A stretch of DNA of 64,000 bases, taken from Gracilariopsis chorda (Eukaryota; Rhodophyta; Florideophyceae; Gracilariales; Gracilariaceae). Location: positions 186,001 to 250,000 of the forward strand of contig NBIV01000029.1 in assembly GCA_003194525.1 (NCBI GenBank), in the 5' to 3' direction. The notes under the pieces were generated by a model. It saw nothing but the letters and a program-made list of their open reading frames with translations. It did not search any database and was not told the origin of the DNA. A program made the position numbers and the translations under genes. This document shows, piece by piece, positions 32,831-45,118 of this stretch; positions within the stretch are counted from its first letter, which is position 1, and every line of letters starts with the position of its first letter.

Positions 32831-33097
32831 ACTGGTAGCATCATCCCGTGATGGCAGATTGCCCAGTTGTGCAAGAGACATGGAGGGAACGTTGAAACCC
32901 TTTGAACAAGGTATGAGACTGTAGCGCAGAAAGAAGTGAATGTTTCTGAAAAAGCCTAGCTTTGGGGGAGAGGCTGAGTTGCGCCAGACTTGGAAACTGC
33001 TGTACAATGTTCTGGATCTCTTCATTAAAGAAAAACAGGCAAAGAAGGGACCCAGCCAGAGACGACCCGTTGACGAGCGAGAGCAGAGTTGTGAAGA

Positions 33098-33411
33098 ATG
33101 GCAGAAAACGATGAAATCATTTGTCAATGCAAATGGAAATCGAGCATAGATGCCAACTGCAGGTGAGTTTGAGGCCAATTCGTAATCACTTTCGAAGCAA
33201 AAGAATACCATGAACAGAACAAAGTAAGCTTTCTCGGTGGCAGGTTAATGTGCTTATTGAGCTCTTTTGCAGCACCTACCACAAGGGAATTGGTGTGCGC
33301 GATTTGCATCCCGTCGAAAGAAAACCCGTACGAGTTATGCACTGCCTTACGGTGCCGGGACGGTTCGTTGTAAATAGACCAGCATGTTTTCGCAAATTGC
33401 AAGTGCATTAA
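33098..33411 (+). CDS. Possible small spliced gene, function unknown
   Basis: An ATG at 33098 opens a frame encoding MAENDEIICQCKWKSSIDAN. It meets a strong donor (CTGCAG/GTGAGT) at 33163. An acceptor with a pyrimidine-rich tract (GCTCTTTTGCAG) ends at 33272. Splicing keeps the frame and gives a 67-residue product ending at TAA 33409-33411, with four cysteines and a basic second half (GVRDLHPVERKPVRVMHC). I do not recognise it. The case rests only on good splice signals and a maintained frame; it may be chance, or part of a longer gene. Confidence 0.35.
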
Positions 33412-33514
33412 AGCACGTTAAAAAGCAGGGGTTCGTAGAAAGCTGTCGTCAATATCCATTTCTTTCCTTGGAAAGGCAGCTAATGTGAGGTGGCCTTTGA
33501 CGAAAACCCCCGTC

Positions 33515-33986
33515 CTACATGAAACGGTTTCCTGGCGGATTGTGAGGTATATGCACAGTACGCTTATTGACATCTATTATCCAGAACTCTGAAATCCAGC
33601 TTGTGGTGTACTTGTTCAGCTTGGTCGTGCTGTCAACATCCAAAAAAGAGTTCGACACCTTGATCACCAAAGGGATGTCTCTCGGTTCAGGATGGCCATA
33701 AATGCGTTTTTTGGAAAGATGCGTATCTGGCTCTTGTTCTAATTTACCCTCCGACAGAGAAATAAGAGTACCTGGCCCAATTTTTGCCACATTGGAAAAG
33801 TTGTTTTACACATAGAGGGGTGAGGTTCTTTACGACCTCAGAGTGACGGGGTGATTGAGAACTCATCTGAATGAGAACGCCGTCGACCAGCTCGGTACGA
33901 GCATGATCCAAGATAGCGGTCCCAGTAAGCTCATGGTACGCATCCACAGTCAAACCTTCATACTTCAGAGGCTCAAGATGAACGTT
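33515..33986 (-). pseudogene. Uma2-family (DUF820) nuclease-like gene, frameshifted
   Basis: Two overlapping minus-strand frames carry successive parts of one Uma2-type domain. The upstream part has TVDAYHELTGT, the diagnostic ARTELVDGVLIQMSSQS and H in RHSEVVKNL. The downstream part has HPEPRDIPLVIKVSNS, the D near VDSTTKLNKY and the SEFWIIDVNKRTVHI end. The frame changes near 33780 within an A5 run. No ATG was found in the open stretch before the domain; a TAA lies at 33987. Uma2 proteins have a PD-(D/E)XK fold and are extremely common in cyanobacteria, rare in eukaryotes (established). Here the second acidic/Lys pair looks altered (VIKVS where bacteria have a VEVLS-like run). Probably a transferred gene now decayed. 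Confidence 0.72.
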
Positions 33987-33999
33987 TTAAAGAGCTTTA

Positions 34000-36120
34000 A
34001 TCACAGTTGAATGCTCTTTGGCGAGAAAATGACCCTGCGCACCCGAAGAGATCACCGAAGAGGGTGTCTTTTCTATGCCTTGGTGATTGAAGGAAGACTG
34101 TCCTTCGCGAAGGACATTACGCAGATTTGCCGTGGCGGCTCGTCTTTTGTTTGGCCCGGGCCTCAATGCAGAAGAGTAATATGTACTTTCGCTCTTGAAC
34201 CTGAAATGGCAAGTTGCTCTTGTCAAAAGGCCTGAGTGAATCATAAGATTATGACGCGGTGATGAAAGAGAGAGTCGCGAAGATGAAAAAATGGCAGTTT
34301 GGGGATTCTTTCTGTAGTGAGGCTGCAATTGAAAGTAAGGATCCACGTTTATACTTTGAATGCAGACTTTTAGAAGAGGGCAAAATGGCTGGTTGGGGGC
34401 CTACCCATCTGATTTGCAGCGATGGTTTGCGCGTACGTAAGGATACGAAGGAGGGAGCTATTTTCTATAGCGAAGAAACATTTGTCGGTGCTCAAGGGTC
34501 TGTTCATGTGGAGACACCGTTCTGGTTTATGTAAAGCAATATAATCTCTTGCTGGAGGGGGGCCAGAGGGGCTGCAAGAACTTGATAATGTTTTGACTGC
34601 ATTTAGTATGCAATTATCATCGTTTTATTACCAAGTGAGATTTCATCATCGCGGTAACGTGAAACAATTTCTGTTCTACATGATGTATCCTATATGGTCT
34701 GCTGTGAAAGAGTGAAACGGTTCAATGAGTACTTGTAACGCTGGGAGAAGGGAATGGTGAAGCAGACATGGCAACTGTCGAAGTCAAGGTTCCATGTACT
34801 GCATTTTCAATTGCTTGAATCTCCGTCGTTGTGTCCGCTGGCTCGACTTGCGACCATTTGTTCGCTTCACCAACAATTGTGACGCGTTACTTGCAAAAGT
34901 GAGGGAAACCTATCCACTGCTCAGAACTAAAGTTCTTGTAAATTATATCCCAGTTGTTGCAGTACAGCCAGTGCGGTTAATACACCGACAGTAAGGGTTA
35001 GCTACAGTGAGCGAAAGAACTATACGAAACTCCAGTATTTTGACCATATTTGGCCTTCTAGACAAAAATGGTACGAAAAAGTTTGTAAAGTAGCGTCAGT
35101 TACAAATCAAAATTTAGCGATGTGAAAAGAGAGCAGATATGTTTGGCAAAGAAGCATGCTTTCTTCATAAAAGATTACCAATGCATTGCAAAATGCTACA
35201 TGTTGCCCCTCAAAAATCTATTAATCTTAAAGGTTTTCCCTAGACAGTGGTTGGCTTGGGCTTCTGTATTGAGTATAAATGGTGATGCAGCATCTTCTTC
35301 TACGATACGAGGCAATTCCTGACTTCTTTCTTAAAGGTGAATTGTATTGCAAGAAAAGCTTAAAAGAATCAGACTGTTCTTACTTGCATCACCAATGCTT
35401 ACCAAGTGTAATTTGAGCGTCATGTTGCATGCTTTCACGACAGTGGACGACAACAATCTTTTTATACCATTCTTTGCCAGAGGGTAGATCATAAATAGAT
35501 TCGTAGCTCATGAGTATCAGCACTGGGGTGCAATGCCAATAGGAAAAGACGAAAAATAGAAGGACGAAAGCCGCAAGTCCTGCAAATGACCTTAGTAGTT
35601 CGGACGCTCCGCTACAGTGTAGTAATGATAGCCCTGAGATTAGCCACGAACTAAAGCAGACAAAGCAGCCGTAGGTAGGAAAATCAGTGGCCACTATGAC
35701 TGTGTGACACACACTTCAACTCCAACAGAGCAACAGCTGGGGCTTTACATGATAACGTGCTTGCACAAAACTTGAGATGCAGCAGATGTTATATTGCTGT
35801 GATGAGTATGCCGTCTGATCTTGTTACAAGCCTGAGGCAGCCGATTCTCTCACGATATGCAGGAGACAAAGCTGCACTGTTAGAGACGGAAATTGGGATG
35901 CAGTATTGTTGAAGGCAAGGAGGAGCAAACAGCTCTAAGAGAAGTTGAGGGTTGCCAAATGGACGAGAAGGGGTTCGGCCCGAGATGGCGTGAAGGCCAC
36001 CAACACCGGGCCTTTGTAGATAGTTTGATTAGTCGCTTACCTTCCATTTCTGCGTACTAGGTCTAAGCATTAACTCATAACAACCTGTCATGGGACGTTT
36101 CCTTGCCCTGACAAGCCAGC
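34000..36120. other. Intergenic, no gene recognised
   Basis: Apart from repeat copy 2 (34766-34960), only short ORFs are present. A plus-strand frame at 34262-34534 and a hydrophobic minus-strand frame at 35389-35712 are open but lack any motif. No RNA gene was seen. Confidence 0.4.
34766..34960 (+). repeat. Dispersed ~190-bp repeat, copy 2
   Basis: The partner of 32636-32830, same orientation, 2.1 kb away. It contains stops in the frame that is open in copy 1. Confidence 0.75.
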
Positions 36121-36645
36121 TTGGCAAAGGCATTGTCCATGTTAGGGTATCTTTTTGTCTATAAAATACAATTAGATGTCAGTGATCGGCTACAATACTT
36201 ATGTCCTAAACACACCACGAAGGCACAGCCAGTCGCAGACTCTATCATTTGCGATATTTCAGACAAATTTAGTCCGTCACATCAATCCATTCCATACTAT
36301 CCGTTTATCGGTATGGAGGGTGAGGAGTACGAAGACACCCATTCTCGAACTTCAGCGACTACTGCTCAAGACGATACCGATGGATTCCGTTCCCGCATCC
36401 AGGGCTTTGGTCGGTCAAAAGACTCACTGTTGGGATTGGAGGAATTAGTATGTCGTGTTTCTGAAAAGGAAGTGATGATGGAGGTCCAGAATACCGAGAA
36501 TTATGATATAATTGCCCATACGCTCACTCTGTACATGTGCCGGCTATTGCACGGTTTGGTAGTCGCTTCACACTTTCATAGTTTGATAGAAACAGCTCCA
36601 GTTCATTCCCTTCTGTCTGTCATTGAGACTCGTTTCGACAAGTAA
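36121..36645 (+). CDS. Hypothetical protein, weakly supported
   Basis: A 174-codon open frame with a middle Thr/Ser/Asp-rich stretch and a helical C-terminal half (EELVCRVSEKEVMMEVQ). The start (TTG at 36121) is not an ATG; the first in-frame ATG is at about 36139. No family recognised; it could be an exon of a larger gene or a chance frame. Confidence 0.25.
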   Translation: MAKALSMLGYLFVYKIQLDVSDRLQYLCPKHTTKAQPVADSIICDISDKFSPSHQSIPYYPFIGMEGEEYEDTHSRTSATTAQDDTDGFRSRIQGFGRSKDSLLGLEELVCRVSEKEVMMEVQNTENYDIIAHTLTLYMCRLLHGLVVASHFHSLIETAPVHSLLSVIETRFDK

Positions 36646-36656
36646 ATGATTCAGTC

Positions 36657-37300
36657 TTGCATTGCGCAAGAATAGCGTCCTCCGCGGAAGTGCTGGTTGT
36701 GGATCAGCATCATGAAAGGGGTTTCTTGAATATGGTTTGGTTCTGTAGCCGTAGCTTCGGCATAGTGTATAGATTGTTGAGAAAACTTTCAGGTATTTGC
36801 TGGATGTATTGTTGGGGCTGGGTCTTGACAGCTACAGTTTGTTGGGTAACAGCTTGAAGATCGTGTTGCAGACTGGCTGCAAGGTATGGCAAAGTGGAAC
36901 GCGAGGGTTGATGAGTCTGCTGGGAGGGGTTGAGAGCAACTGTGGCCGTGGCGGCAGCGGCACCGGAGGTGGCGGAAGACACCTGTTCGTGTTATTGGAA
37001 AGGCGGCAAAGATGGTCCTTAACATGATGTGGAGCGTTCTTGCAGATGAAGGTATACCGCAGTCCATTCAGTGCGTAAAAATTCGATTTTTCGTACAATG
37101 ATGACAGAACATGCACTTGGGTCCGGTACCAGGCGTGTCAGTGTCTTCCTAGAACTGACGCAAAAGTGATTCTTGGTGCCCGCGCTTGCGGATGGAGCCG
37201 GTGGCAATGGCGCTGCAATCGGTGGCGCAACGACTTTGCGTAGCGGTCATGGGGGGGAGTGGGCGTTTAATATGCGACGAGCAGGGGAGCCATTGTGATA
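36657..37300. other. Gln/Ala-rich minus-strand coding-like stretch
   Basis: The minus strand at 36982-36710 encodes a low-complexity Ala/Thr then Gln-rich run (AAAATATVALNPSQQTHQ, QPQQYIQQIP), typical of linker parts of transcription factors or transposases. Frames before and after are broken. No domain could be named. Confidence 0.25.
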
Positions 37301-37751
37301 AAAGCAGGCGAGAGAGGGGGAGGTTCCAAAAATGAGATCGTTTCTCATCTGGAATCCACTTCTCTCGTTTTCGACCTAAGGCAAAAGAGGTTAACTTCCT
37401 GACTTAAAGAAGAATATGGCCAACATGAGCCATTTTAAGCAACTTTGTTCTAACATTTTTTTGTGTTGTGTTAAATTGTGGGTTTTTTACAACCTGTTTG
37501 TGCTGCTGAGGGTCGCTTAAAACGTTTTTGTAACTAAAGAGAAAAATAATTGTAATAGAAAAGCTTTGTATGAAGTCTTATAGTCAAAATAGATGCTCCA
37601 GCCAATCATTGTGCAGGAAAAGTCTTTAAATTTAACAGATATTTGAGGAGTGTCGTATAGAAATTTAAATTCATTGGTAACCTCTTTGAAGAAAGCATGG
37701 TTCTTTGCCAAACACAGTGACCCATTTCTGGCATCAATTCATTTGCTTTTA

Positions 37752-37829
37752 CAATCGACGCTATTCTCTAAAAGTTCTTGTACCAGTTTACAATTGACGC
37801 TATTCTATAAAAGTTCTTGTACCAGTTTT
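37752..37829 (+). repeat. 39-bp unit in two tandem copies
   Basis: Two adjacent 39-bp units (37752-37790 and 37791-37829) start CAATyGACGCTATTCT and end TTCTTGTACCAGTTT. They differ at a few positions. Confidence 0.85.
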
Positions 37830-39168
37830 GTTTAGAAGGCTATGAATTGTCACTATATTAGGGGTTTGTATCGTTGTCTCGCGCACTGTAGCCTTTCTTG
37901 TATACGTGTGGATGGATACCGTTGGTTGGTAAGAGCATATCTCTGGTGCCTCTTGAATGTGATTTAGAGGCAAAATTATAAAGATTGGCATCTGTATTTC
38001 GTCTCTAAATTCTCCACTGGATTGAATAGATTTACTACAGTTTTAAAAGTGCCTCCCAGGCAAACCCGTTTAGGCACACTTTTAGAAGCTGCGTTTAACC
38101 ACAATTGGTCAGTTTTATCAGCGGATCACATGTTCTTTTGGCGAATTAAAGAGCAGAGCTATCTTTTCTGCCCACACGTCTCCGCCAGAGACGTCCTGAG
38201 CTTGTTTACCTCCTTTAAGTCCACTTTCCAGACATAGAACCTGACTATTATCCGTTCACGCTCTGTAACATCACAATTGATTCTTCCGAGGCCTTTGTAA
38301 CTCCTTTTGCTTCACCATCCCCCCCATTGCGGAGGCAAAACCCTCTCACGCAGCACTTATCCATCCAGTATCATGCAATTGACAAACAACATCATACCAT
38401 CTAAGAAATGCCGCTACTCCTGCAACCAGCGAATCAATTTTTGATAGCATTATGTTTGGCAACTTTGCGTGATTGAGAAGTACGGGTTTGTTCTCATCAT
38501 GGTACATTAGAATGTGTTTTACGTATTCCCAGTAGAGTAATAGTGCTCTATGTCAGCTACGAGTCCACGTGACAAATAGTACAGCACGATGGTCCGCGAA
38601 GTATCTCGCACGGAAGACGGCAATTTGGATGAACACCTGATAGAGTTTCGAAGGCATCCAATGTTGGTTCGATAGGTATTCTCTGCATGCTTGCAGTCCA
38701 AGATTTGTACTTTGCTGACAAAGGCGATTTGTCGCCATGGTCGTCGCATAAAGCGCTTTGAACAAGAACAAAGACCGAGATCCAAATCGTTGTCGAGTTT
38801 CTTATTACTTTAATGAGACAGCGGAATGATTGGTCAGAACCTCACCGTCAACACAGCTACTCGTATTTCACCCTCTGCATTTAACGTCGGTGTTCTCGTT
38901 ATGCTAGTTTAGCATTCAAAAGGCAAAGAATTAAAATGAACGAATAACGACTCTTCAAACCCAATTTTGAATGAATCAGATTTCTCAAAATAATTCCATA
39001 CATAGCACAGAGCTAGTTTGCTTGGGACAAAAGACTAGCAGTATACTAGACATTGCCCAGTTTCTTTGGAGGTAAAGCTAGCGCCAGACTCCACTAACAC
39101 CTACCCTCTCAGGTGCACGTGGAATCCAAATCTTACTGGTCCTGAGCGGTGCCCCTTCAAATAGCAAA
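37830..39168. other. Intergenic, no gene recognised
   Basis: Only short ORFs on both strands (for example 38519-38785 minus), none convincing. The left end of the CACTA-like element at 39.4 kb should lie near the end of this stretch, but no terminal repeat was identified. Confidence 0.4.
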
Positions 39169-39169
39169 A

Positions 39170-39198
39170 TAGAATAGATAGAATAGATAGAATAGATA
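39170..39198 (+). repeat. Short AATAGATAG tandem repeat
   Basis: About three copies of a 9-bp unit (AGAATAGAT) lie just upstream of the CACTA-like transposase gene. Confidence 0.8.
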
Positions 39199-39422
39199 CA
39201 TAGAGTTTACATAACCAAATAGCTTTGGCTTTATATCACCCGTTGCTCGACCTGCTCCCTGCATCGCATGCTCTACCCCACGCCCTATGAAAAGACTCTC
39301 TGCATCACGTGCACCACCTCATCTACGTGCGCCATAATTTTACGCTCCCCGATATCCCACTCCGCCACCACCCTCCCTTCTCTGTTTCCAAGCATCCCGT
39401 TCTCCGTTCTCCTTCCCCCGCC

Positions 39423-42400
39423 ATGATACCCCGTTGCCATCCCCGTTGCACGTTCTATGGCCGCACCGCTTTCTCTGTCCAGAGTCACCAACGCAGGTGC
39501 CCTCATCGACTCACCCCCGACAAACGCCCCTCCTCCTCCGCCAACGCTCCCGTCCAGTTCCCTCCGAGGACCAAGCGACGAAAATCCGTTCCAAACCTCT
39601 CCACAATTCCTCCTCCCACTCCCTCACACCGCCCCTCCGACAACGTCCCATTCGCCGAATATGAACCCGATCACATCCAACAGGCCTCCCTTTCCCTCCA
39701 AACACAAGACGAACACCACATGGCAAGTCACGCCCTCTGTTCAGTCTCCTCCTCAAACCCACCTCCCCATACATCGTCCCAATCCCCCTCCCTTCTCCTC
39801 AACAACCCCCATCTCGAGCAACTCGTCCTCTGCATCTCCTCCATCGCTCCCTCCTTCAGCACACGCAAAGCCGACGAACTCATGTCCCTTCTCAACCACC
39901 CGGACTTCTCCAAGTCAGCCTTCCAGAAATCCATCTCCTCCGCAAAGCAGTGCCTCGCACTCCAAGAACACCTCCTCAAGGAACGCATCAGCTCCACCGG
40001 CTTCCTCCCTCTCACACTCACCGACGAGCACAACTCCTTCTCCGCAACCCTCTTCCAAAAACGCACCACAGACGTCCTGAAGCAACAACTCGCTCTCGCA
40101 CACTTCAACAACACCTTCTTCCAACCCATCTCCCAATCTTCCCCTTCCTCCTCTTCCACCCCCACCTTCGCCCATCCTATGGCCGCAGCCTTTGGAAACA
40201 AAGTCGTTTCTGCCTTCAAACATGCCATCATGCAGTGCCACATCAATGACATCGTCTGGCACACCCCCGAAACAACCGGTATGGAATCTTTCGTCGGTCT
40301 CGTCCAGTTATACTCCGATAAGTCCGCCACCTCACTCAAGAGCTCCTCCATCAACTCATATCCCCTTCACATCACCCTTCTCAACTTCTCAGACGCATTC
40401 CGCCGAAAGTGTATCTCCGAATACCTCACCCTCCTCGGATACCTCCCAACTTCCTTCTCCCCCTCTTCCTCCCCCGACCACGAAGACGTCATCCCACATT
40501 CGTCCTCCAACATCCCACGCGAAACAAGAATGGACCTCATTCAGCGCGCCATCTCTGCAATCCTCAACCCACTCTTCTCTTCCGTCCTCCTCGGTTTCTC
40601 ACTCCGTGACGCCCACGGTATACTCCGCCACTGGCACCCCATCCTCTCCAGCTACTGCGCAGACATCCCAGAGGCAAAGGACATCCTCGCCATCTCGCAC
40701 GGAACACGACCAAAGCACCCCTACCCCAGATGTACCGTCCCCCGCGAACACCTCTCCCTCAACATAAACCCCATCCACTTCCGCACACAATCCCAGACTC
40801 GAAACAAACGCAGATAGCACGCCGCTCTGCTTCGCCAGTCCAACGAAGCCCAGCTCCCCCGCAAGCCAAAAGCCGCTCGCACCAAAAAGGAACCAGCAAC
40901 CAGAGCCCTCCAGTCCCTCTCCCTCGCAAAGTATCCCTCTCTCTTCGAATCTTACGCCATTTTCAACATCACTCCCCTTCTCTCCTCTTACAACATCTTC
41001 GCCTTCGAGCCCCTTCACAACTTCCACCTCGGCGTCTCAAAGCTCATCAAAGCCACCGCCATCGAACGACTACGCTCCGAATCACTCTTCACCACAGTCG
41101 GCCCCAACAACACCAAACTTTCCTTCCACTCCATCCGCAACTCCATCCTCAAACACTCCAACTCCATCCTCGCCGCCATCGGAAAGGACTCCCCCGCACC
41201 CGGCCTCCACATCGACTTCTCCACAACCGACAACTCCCAATCCCTCAACGGCTTCTTCACCACAGAAAGCTTACGAGGAATGCTGGAAGCAAAGGATTAC
41301 CGCACCCTCGACATGGTCTTCCCCTTCATCGGCGCCTTCTTTGACAGATGCTGCAAAGAACCCGACTCCTCCCCCATCACTTTTGTCTTCACCAAGTACA
41401 CAGACTTCTTTCTCTCCGCTATTCGATACAACTCCTCCCCCGAATGGACAGACACCTCCCTCCTATCTCTCAAAACACACATCAGATCCTTCAAAGTCAC
41501 AGCCGCATCCATTCTCCGGCCCTACCACTCCTCCCACCTCGGCACCCTCAAGTTCCATCTCCTCGACCACATCTTCGAAGACATACGCCGATACGGGGGT
41601 CTCCAATTCAACGACGCAGGCATCTTCGAGCACGCCCACATCCTCTTCAAATCATATTACTCCAAAACTTCCAAGCGAAGAGCCACCGCCCATACAGAAA
41701 CCATCCGTGCTATAGACCGCTCCAATCTCTTCAAAGACTGGAATCCACTTTCCGTAGACCCTTCCCTATCCTCCCATGCTCGACCTCAACCTCAACCACA
41801 GCCACGCAAACCCTCCTTCGTACGTGACGCAAAACATCTTTCCTTCTATGACATCTTCACAGCCGCAAAGTACCTTGCATCCACCCCCAACGCAAGTCCA
41901 AAATTTCTTCAAGAACTCTTCTCTTCAGACACGCTTTCCATCATCTCACAACTAGGTCACACCACACTTCATTCCTTCGTCTCCCTTTCCATCGAATATC
42001 TCAAGCTAAATCCCGCACCCAACAACCTCCTTCGAACTCGTCTCACCTTCGTCAACTCCGCATACGTCGTCAGCGGTTACACCCCAACACTACACAATTA
42101 CAACAAAGAACGAAACGAACTTGTCCTCCAAGAACCCTCCGTCCCTCTCCTCCAGCGCATCTTCGCCGTTTCATCATTCGGACCTTCCAGATCACCAAAG
42201 ATCTCCCATATCCTTATCGCAGAAACCAACTCCTCCTCTCCATCCACACCCACTGTATGGGTCTCCAAGCTCGTCGCCCTAGTTCGCTTCAAACTCCCTT
42301 CCCCCTCTTCAAGCCCTTCCACCCCCATTACAAAGGAATTCGCTTTCGTACAATTCCTTGAACTCGTACCACCTCGCGACAATGTCGATATCACTCTCCA

Positions 42401-42677
42401 CTTCGTCTGCCTTTGGTGGTCAACCGATGACGAGCGGGACCACACCACCGATCCAGTTCCCATCTCCAAACCTTCGACTGACGACAACGTATCCCCTTGG
42501 TTCGGCCTCATTCCTTCCACCTCCATTCTAGGTGCAGTACCCGTCATTCGAGAAAACTACCCCGCCCCGCCATTCACTCCTCGTCTTCACTGGCGCTTCC
42601 ATCGTTTCTACATCAACCGAATCTATCGTGACATCTTTTCAAAGTCTTACGCCCCACAATCTACAACACATCAGTAA
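39423..42677 (+). pseudogene. CACTA/Plavaka-like transposase, one stop codon
   Basis: One frame of 1085 codons from the ATG at 39423, interrupted only by TAG at 40815-40817. The N-terminus has a zinc-finger-like CHPRC ... H ... C pattern, followed by a Ser/Pro/His-rich linker. Next come blocks typical of Plavaka-type CACTA transposases: LYSDKSAT (the conserved Y-x-D segment), YPLHITLLNF, CISEYLTLLGYLP, HWHPILSSYCADIPEAKD, a PYPRC turn, then EPLHNFHLGVSKLI. The late block FHLLDHIFEDIRRYGG ... EHAHILFKSYY matches the H-x3-H and E-x2-H region near the end of these enzymes. Codons strongly favour C endings. The match is by motif memory, so the superfamily is fairly sure and the subgroup less so. 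Confidence 0.72.
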
Positions 42678-42702
42678 ACCACCCGTTCCACCAGTAACAC
42701 TA

Positions 42703-45118
42703 TTATTCTTCAACTTGTTCTTCATAACGTCCCAGACCTTCCTCCCACTGCGCCTCAACATGATCCGTCGCCTCACCTCTCCCAACATCTCGACTCTCTT
42801 TCACCAACCTCTTCATCCACACATGTTCTGGCCGCCGCGCAGCAACATAACAGTCCAGCACCCCTCCCAGCCGTTTCGTCATATGTTCCAAAAAGTATTC
42901 ATCCTTCACGGCCAAGTATATCCTCCGTTTCGAAGGTATCCACAGCGCTACCGTCACTTCTCTATCCCCATTGCCAGCTATACAACGCGGGTCACCTTCA
43001 TCGCAACCTTCATTCTCCAATTCTTTACGATGTAGCTCTCTCACCCTCTCCCACGCCACACCAAGTAGATTCTCTACCGCGAGCAGAAGTTACTCACCGT
43101 ACAACGTAGAAAATAACAACTGCAGTCTTCCTCCACGCCCCACATCTGTGTCCATTGCCGTCAAAGAACATCCGATCCACGCATCCAAACGAGCCAAATG
43201 CATCACTGTCCCATCAACGTACTCCATCTTTCCCTCCCTTTCCGTTCCCACCTCATATCCCATGAATTCTTCCAACACTTCCACCGCAGCTCCGTTCTTG
43301 AAGTACATGTCCCCTTCACTAAACTCTCTCAGCCGCCCAGCAACCTGAAATCCAGAATACGTAAGATCTTCGATTGTTTTCATCCTCCAAGAACATAACC
43401 TACCAATCCTCGCCTCCCCATCCCCCATGAACTTCGTCTTTACTTCCTCTAAATGCTTCTTCAACTCAATGTCTAGCTCCGTCCCCTCCCGTGGTCTCAC
43501 ACGTCTGGCTATTAAGTCATATCCAAGCAACGAAAACATTTTGTCCCGTGCCGCACGCTTCCGAACCCCAATCACATCACTCAACTTCTGCTTCATACGT
43601 TGCTTCAAGCACCTGTCCGCAACAACCTCCCGCACGCATTGATCCTTCCTACCCGCTTCAAGAATCGACTCCCATCTCTCTCCCTCAATCTCAACGCCAA
43701 CCAAGTACTTCAATAGGTCATTACTTCCTCCTCGCGACGAAGGCGTGTACGACCTCATCTCAGACGCAATCTCAAACGGACATCGAGGTACAATCTCCTT
43801 TCCTCCCCCAACAAACACACTCCCCTCTTTTCCCTTCCCCAATACTTCGCATCGATTCGTCCAGTTCCTTTCCACACCCTCCGAAGTAAAACAAAGCTCC
43901 GATACCTCCACCTTCGCATAGTACAACAACCTATCATATACTACCCTGGCAAACCCATAAAAACCCGCTTGCACATCAACCACATACTTCCTACGCCCTC
44001 ACAATTCCTTTTCACCTTCAGATCCCTTTCTCTCCCCTCGTCTCACCTTCATCCCGTCCCGTAAGCTATCTATCAGCATATTCTTCTCGCTCATATCTTC
44101 TCTCATCCTCTTCAGTTCCTCTTGCGTCCGTTTCAGCGACATCTTTAGGCTGCAGTGGTCCCCTTTTGACCTGCGCGAGTTCTGCCTTCAACATATTGAC
44201 CCTCTCCACTAACGAAGATCGAGACATCACACCGATGTCGTCATTCCGTGCATCTCCCAAAATATTGACAGGCAGCCGTCGCTCCTAAGCAGGCTCACTT
44301 GGCGACCGATGAACACTTCGTTTCCTCTCTTGCATTCCTTCTGGAGTCCGCGGCGTTCTGCTTCCTTTATCACTTTCCAAGTCTTGAGCCATTTGCACCT
44401 TTCGCGCCCGTACCGGGGTGCTCGTACGTTCTCTGCTTTTCGATGCTTCCTGTATTCCATCCGTCGCTCTGACCACTTCTTCCACTTCTCGCGTTTCCTT
44501 TAAATCAGAGCGGCGTCCCACTCTTTCCTTTTTTCTCTCTCTCGTCCATCTCCTCTTCCCAATGTGATCCTCTTCGTCCCCATCACTCTCTACCAAAGGG
44601 ACATTTACCTCTTCTCCATATTGATTACCCCTTGGGGCCCCACCTCTCTTCAGCGCAACTGCCTCTTCCATTTGTTTCCTTTCCGGCATTTCTTCATCTT
44701 TATTTCAGTCTTCGACCCGCGCATTTGCTTTCAAGCCTATCTGATCTGGTACCTCTTCCCTTGTCCAAGCAGCCGACCCTTTCTTGCCCTCCACCCCACC
44801 ACCAGACCCAGGCATAGATCGCTGTCCCCGAACCGAATCTCTCTAGCGTGCTACATGCGCAAGGGCATCAGCCTTCAAATTCTCACTCGTCGTGCGCTCA
44901 CTCGTCGTGCGCTCGGATACGACGTTCTTTGCCCCAACTCTTCCCCCTCTCTTCGAAGCACCTTCTCCTGACCTCCTCCCCGATAATCCGCTCCTGGGAA
45001 CACATGATTTCGCTTTCGTTCCACTCGCCGTTTGCTCCTCAATAGCCTTTTGCCACGTCTTAGCCGCACTCGCCGCACCACCCCTTGCTGGGCCTCGCTT
45101 CTTTCCCTTCGGCGCCAT
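42703..45118 (-). pseudogene. Unknown protein carried with the CACTA-like transposase
   Basis: A minus-strand gene starting at ATG 45118 (MAPKGKKRGPARGG). The first ~350 codons are low complexity, basic and Glu/Arg-rich, with a short duplication (SERTTSERTTSE). The last ~420 codons are globular, best seen at 43983-43090 (VYDRLLYYAKVEVSELCFT, LLKYLVGVEIEGERW, LSDVIGVRKRAARDKMFSLLGYDLIARR) and 43059-42703. It is broken by in-frame stops, including TAG at 44843 and TAA at 43090-43092, and by a frame change near 44000-44066. No known domain. A basic tail plus a globular domain would suit a DNA-binding accessory protein, but that is a guess. It could also be two genes. Confidence 0.5.

Noticed and set aside
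35389-35712. Hydrophobic ORF that could be a membrane protein
   Set aside because: No conserved motif, poor start context, surroundings look noncoding.
39511-40354. Long minus-strand ORFs opposite the CACTA-like transposase
   Set aside because: They are frame shadows created by the C/T-rich, G-poor strand, with low-complexity Glu/Gly/Arg content.
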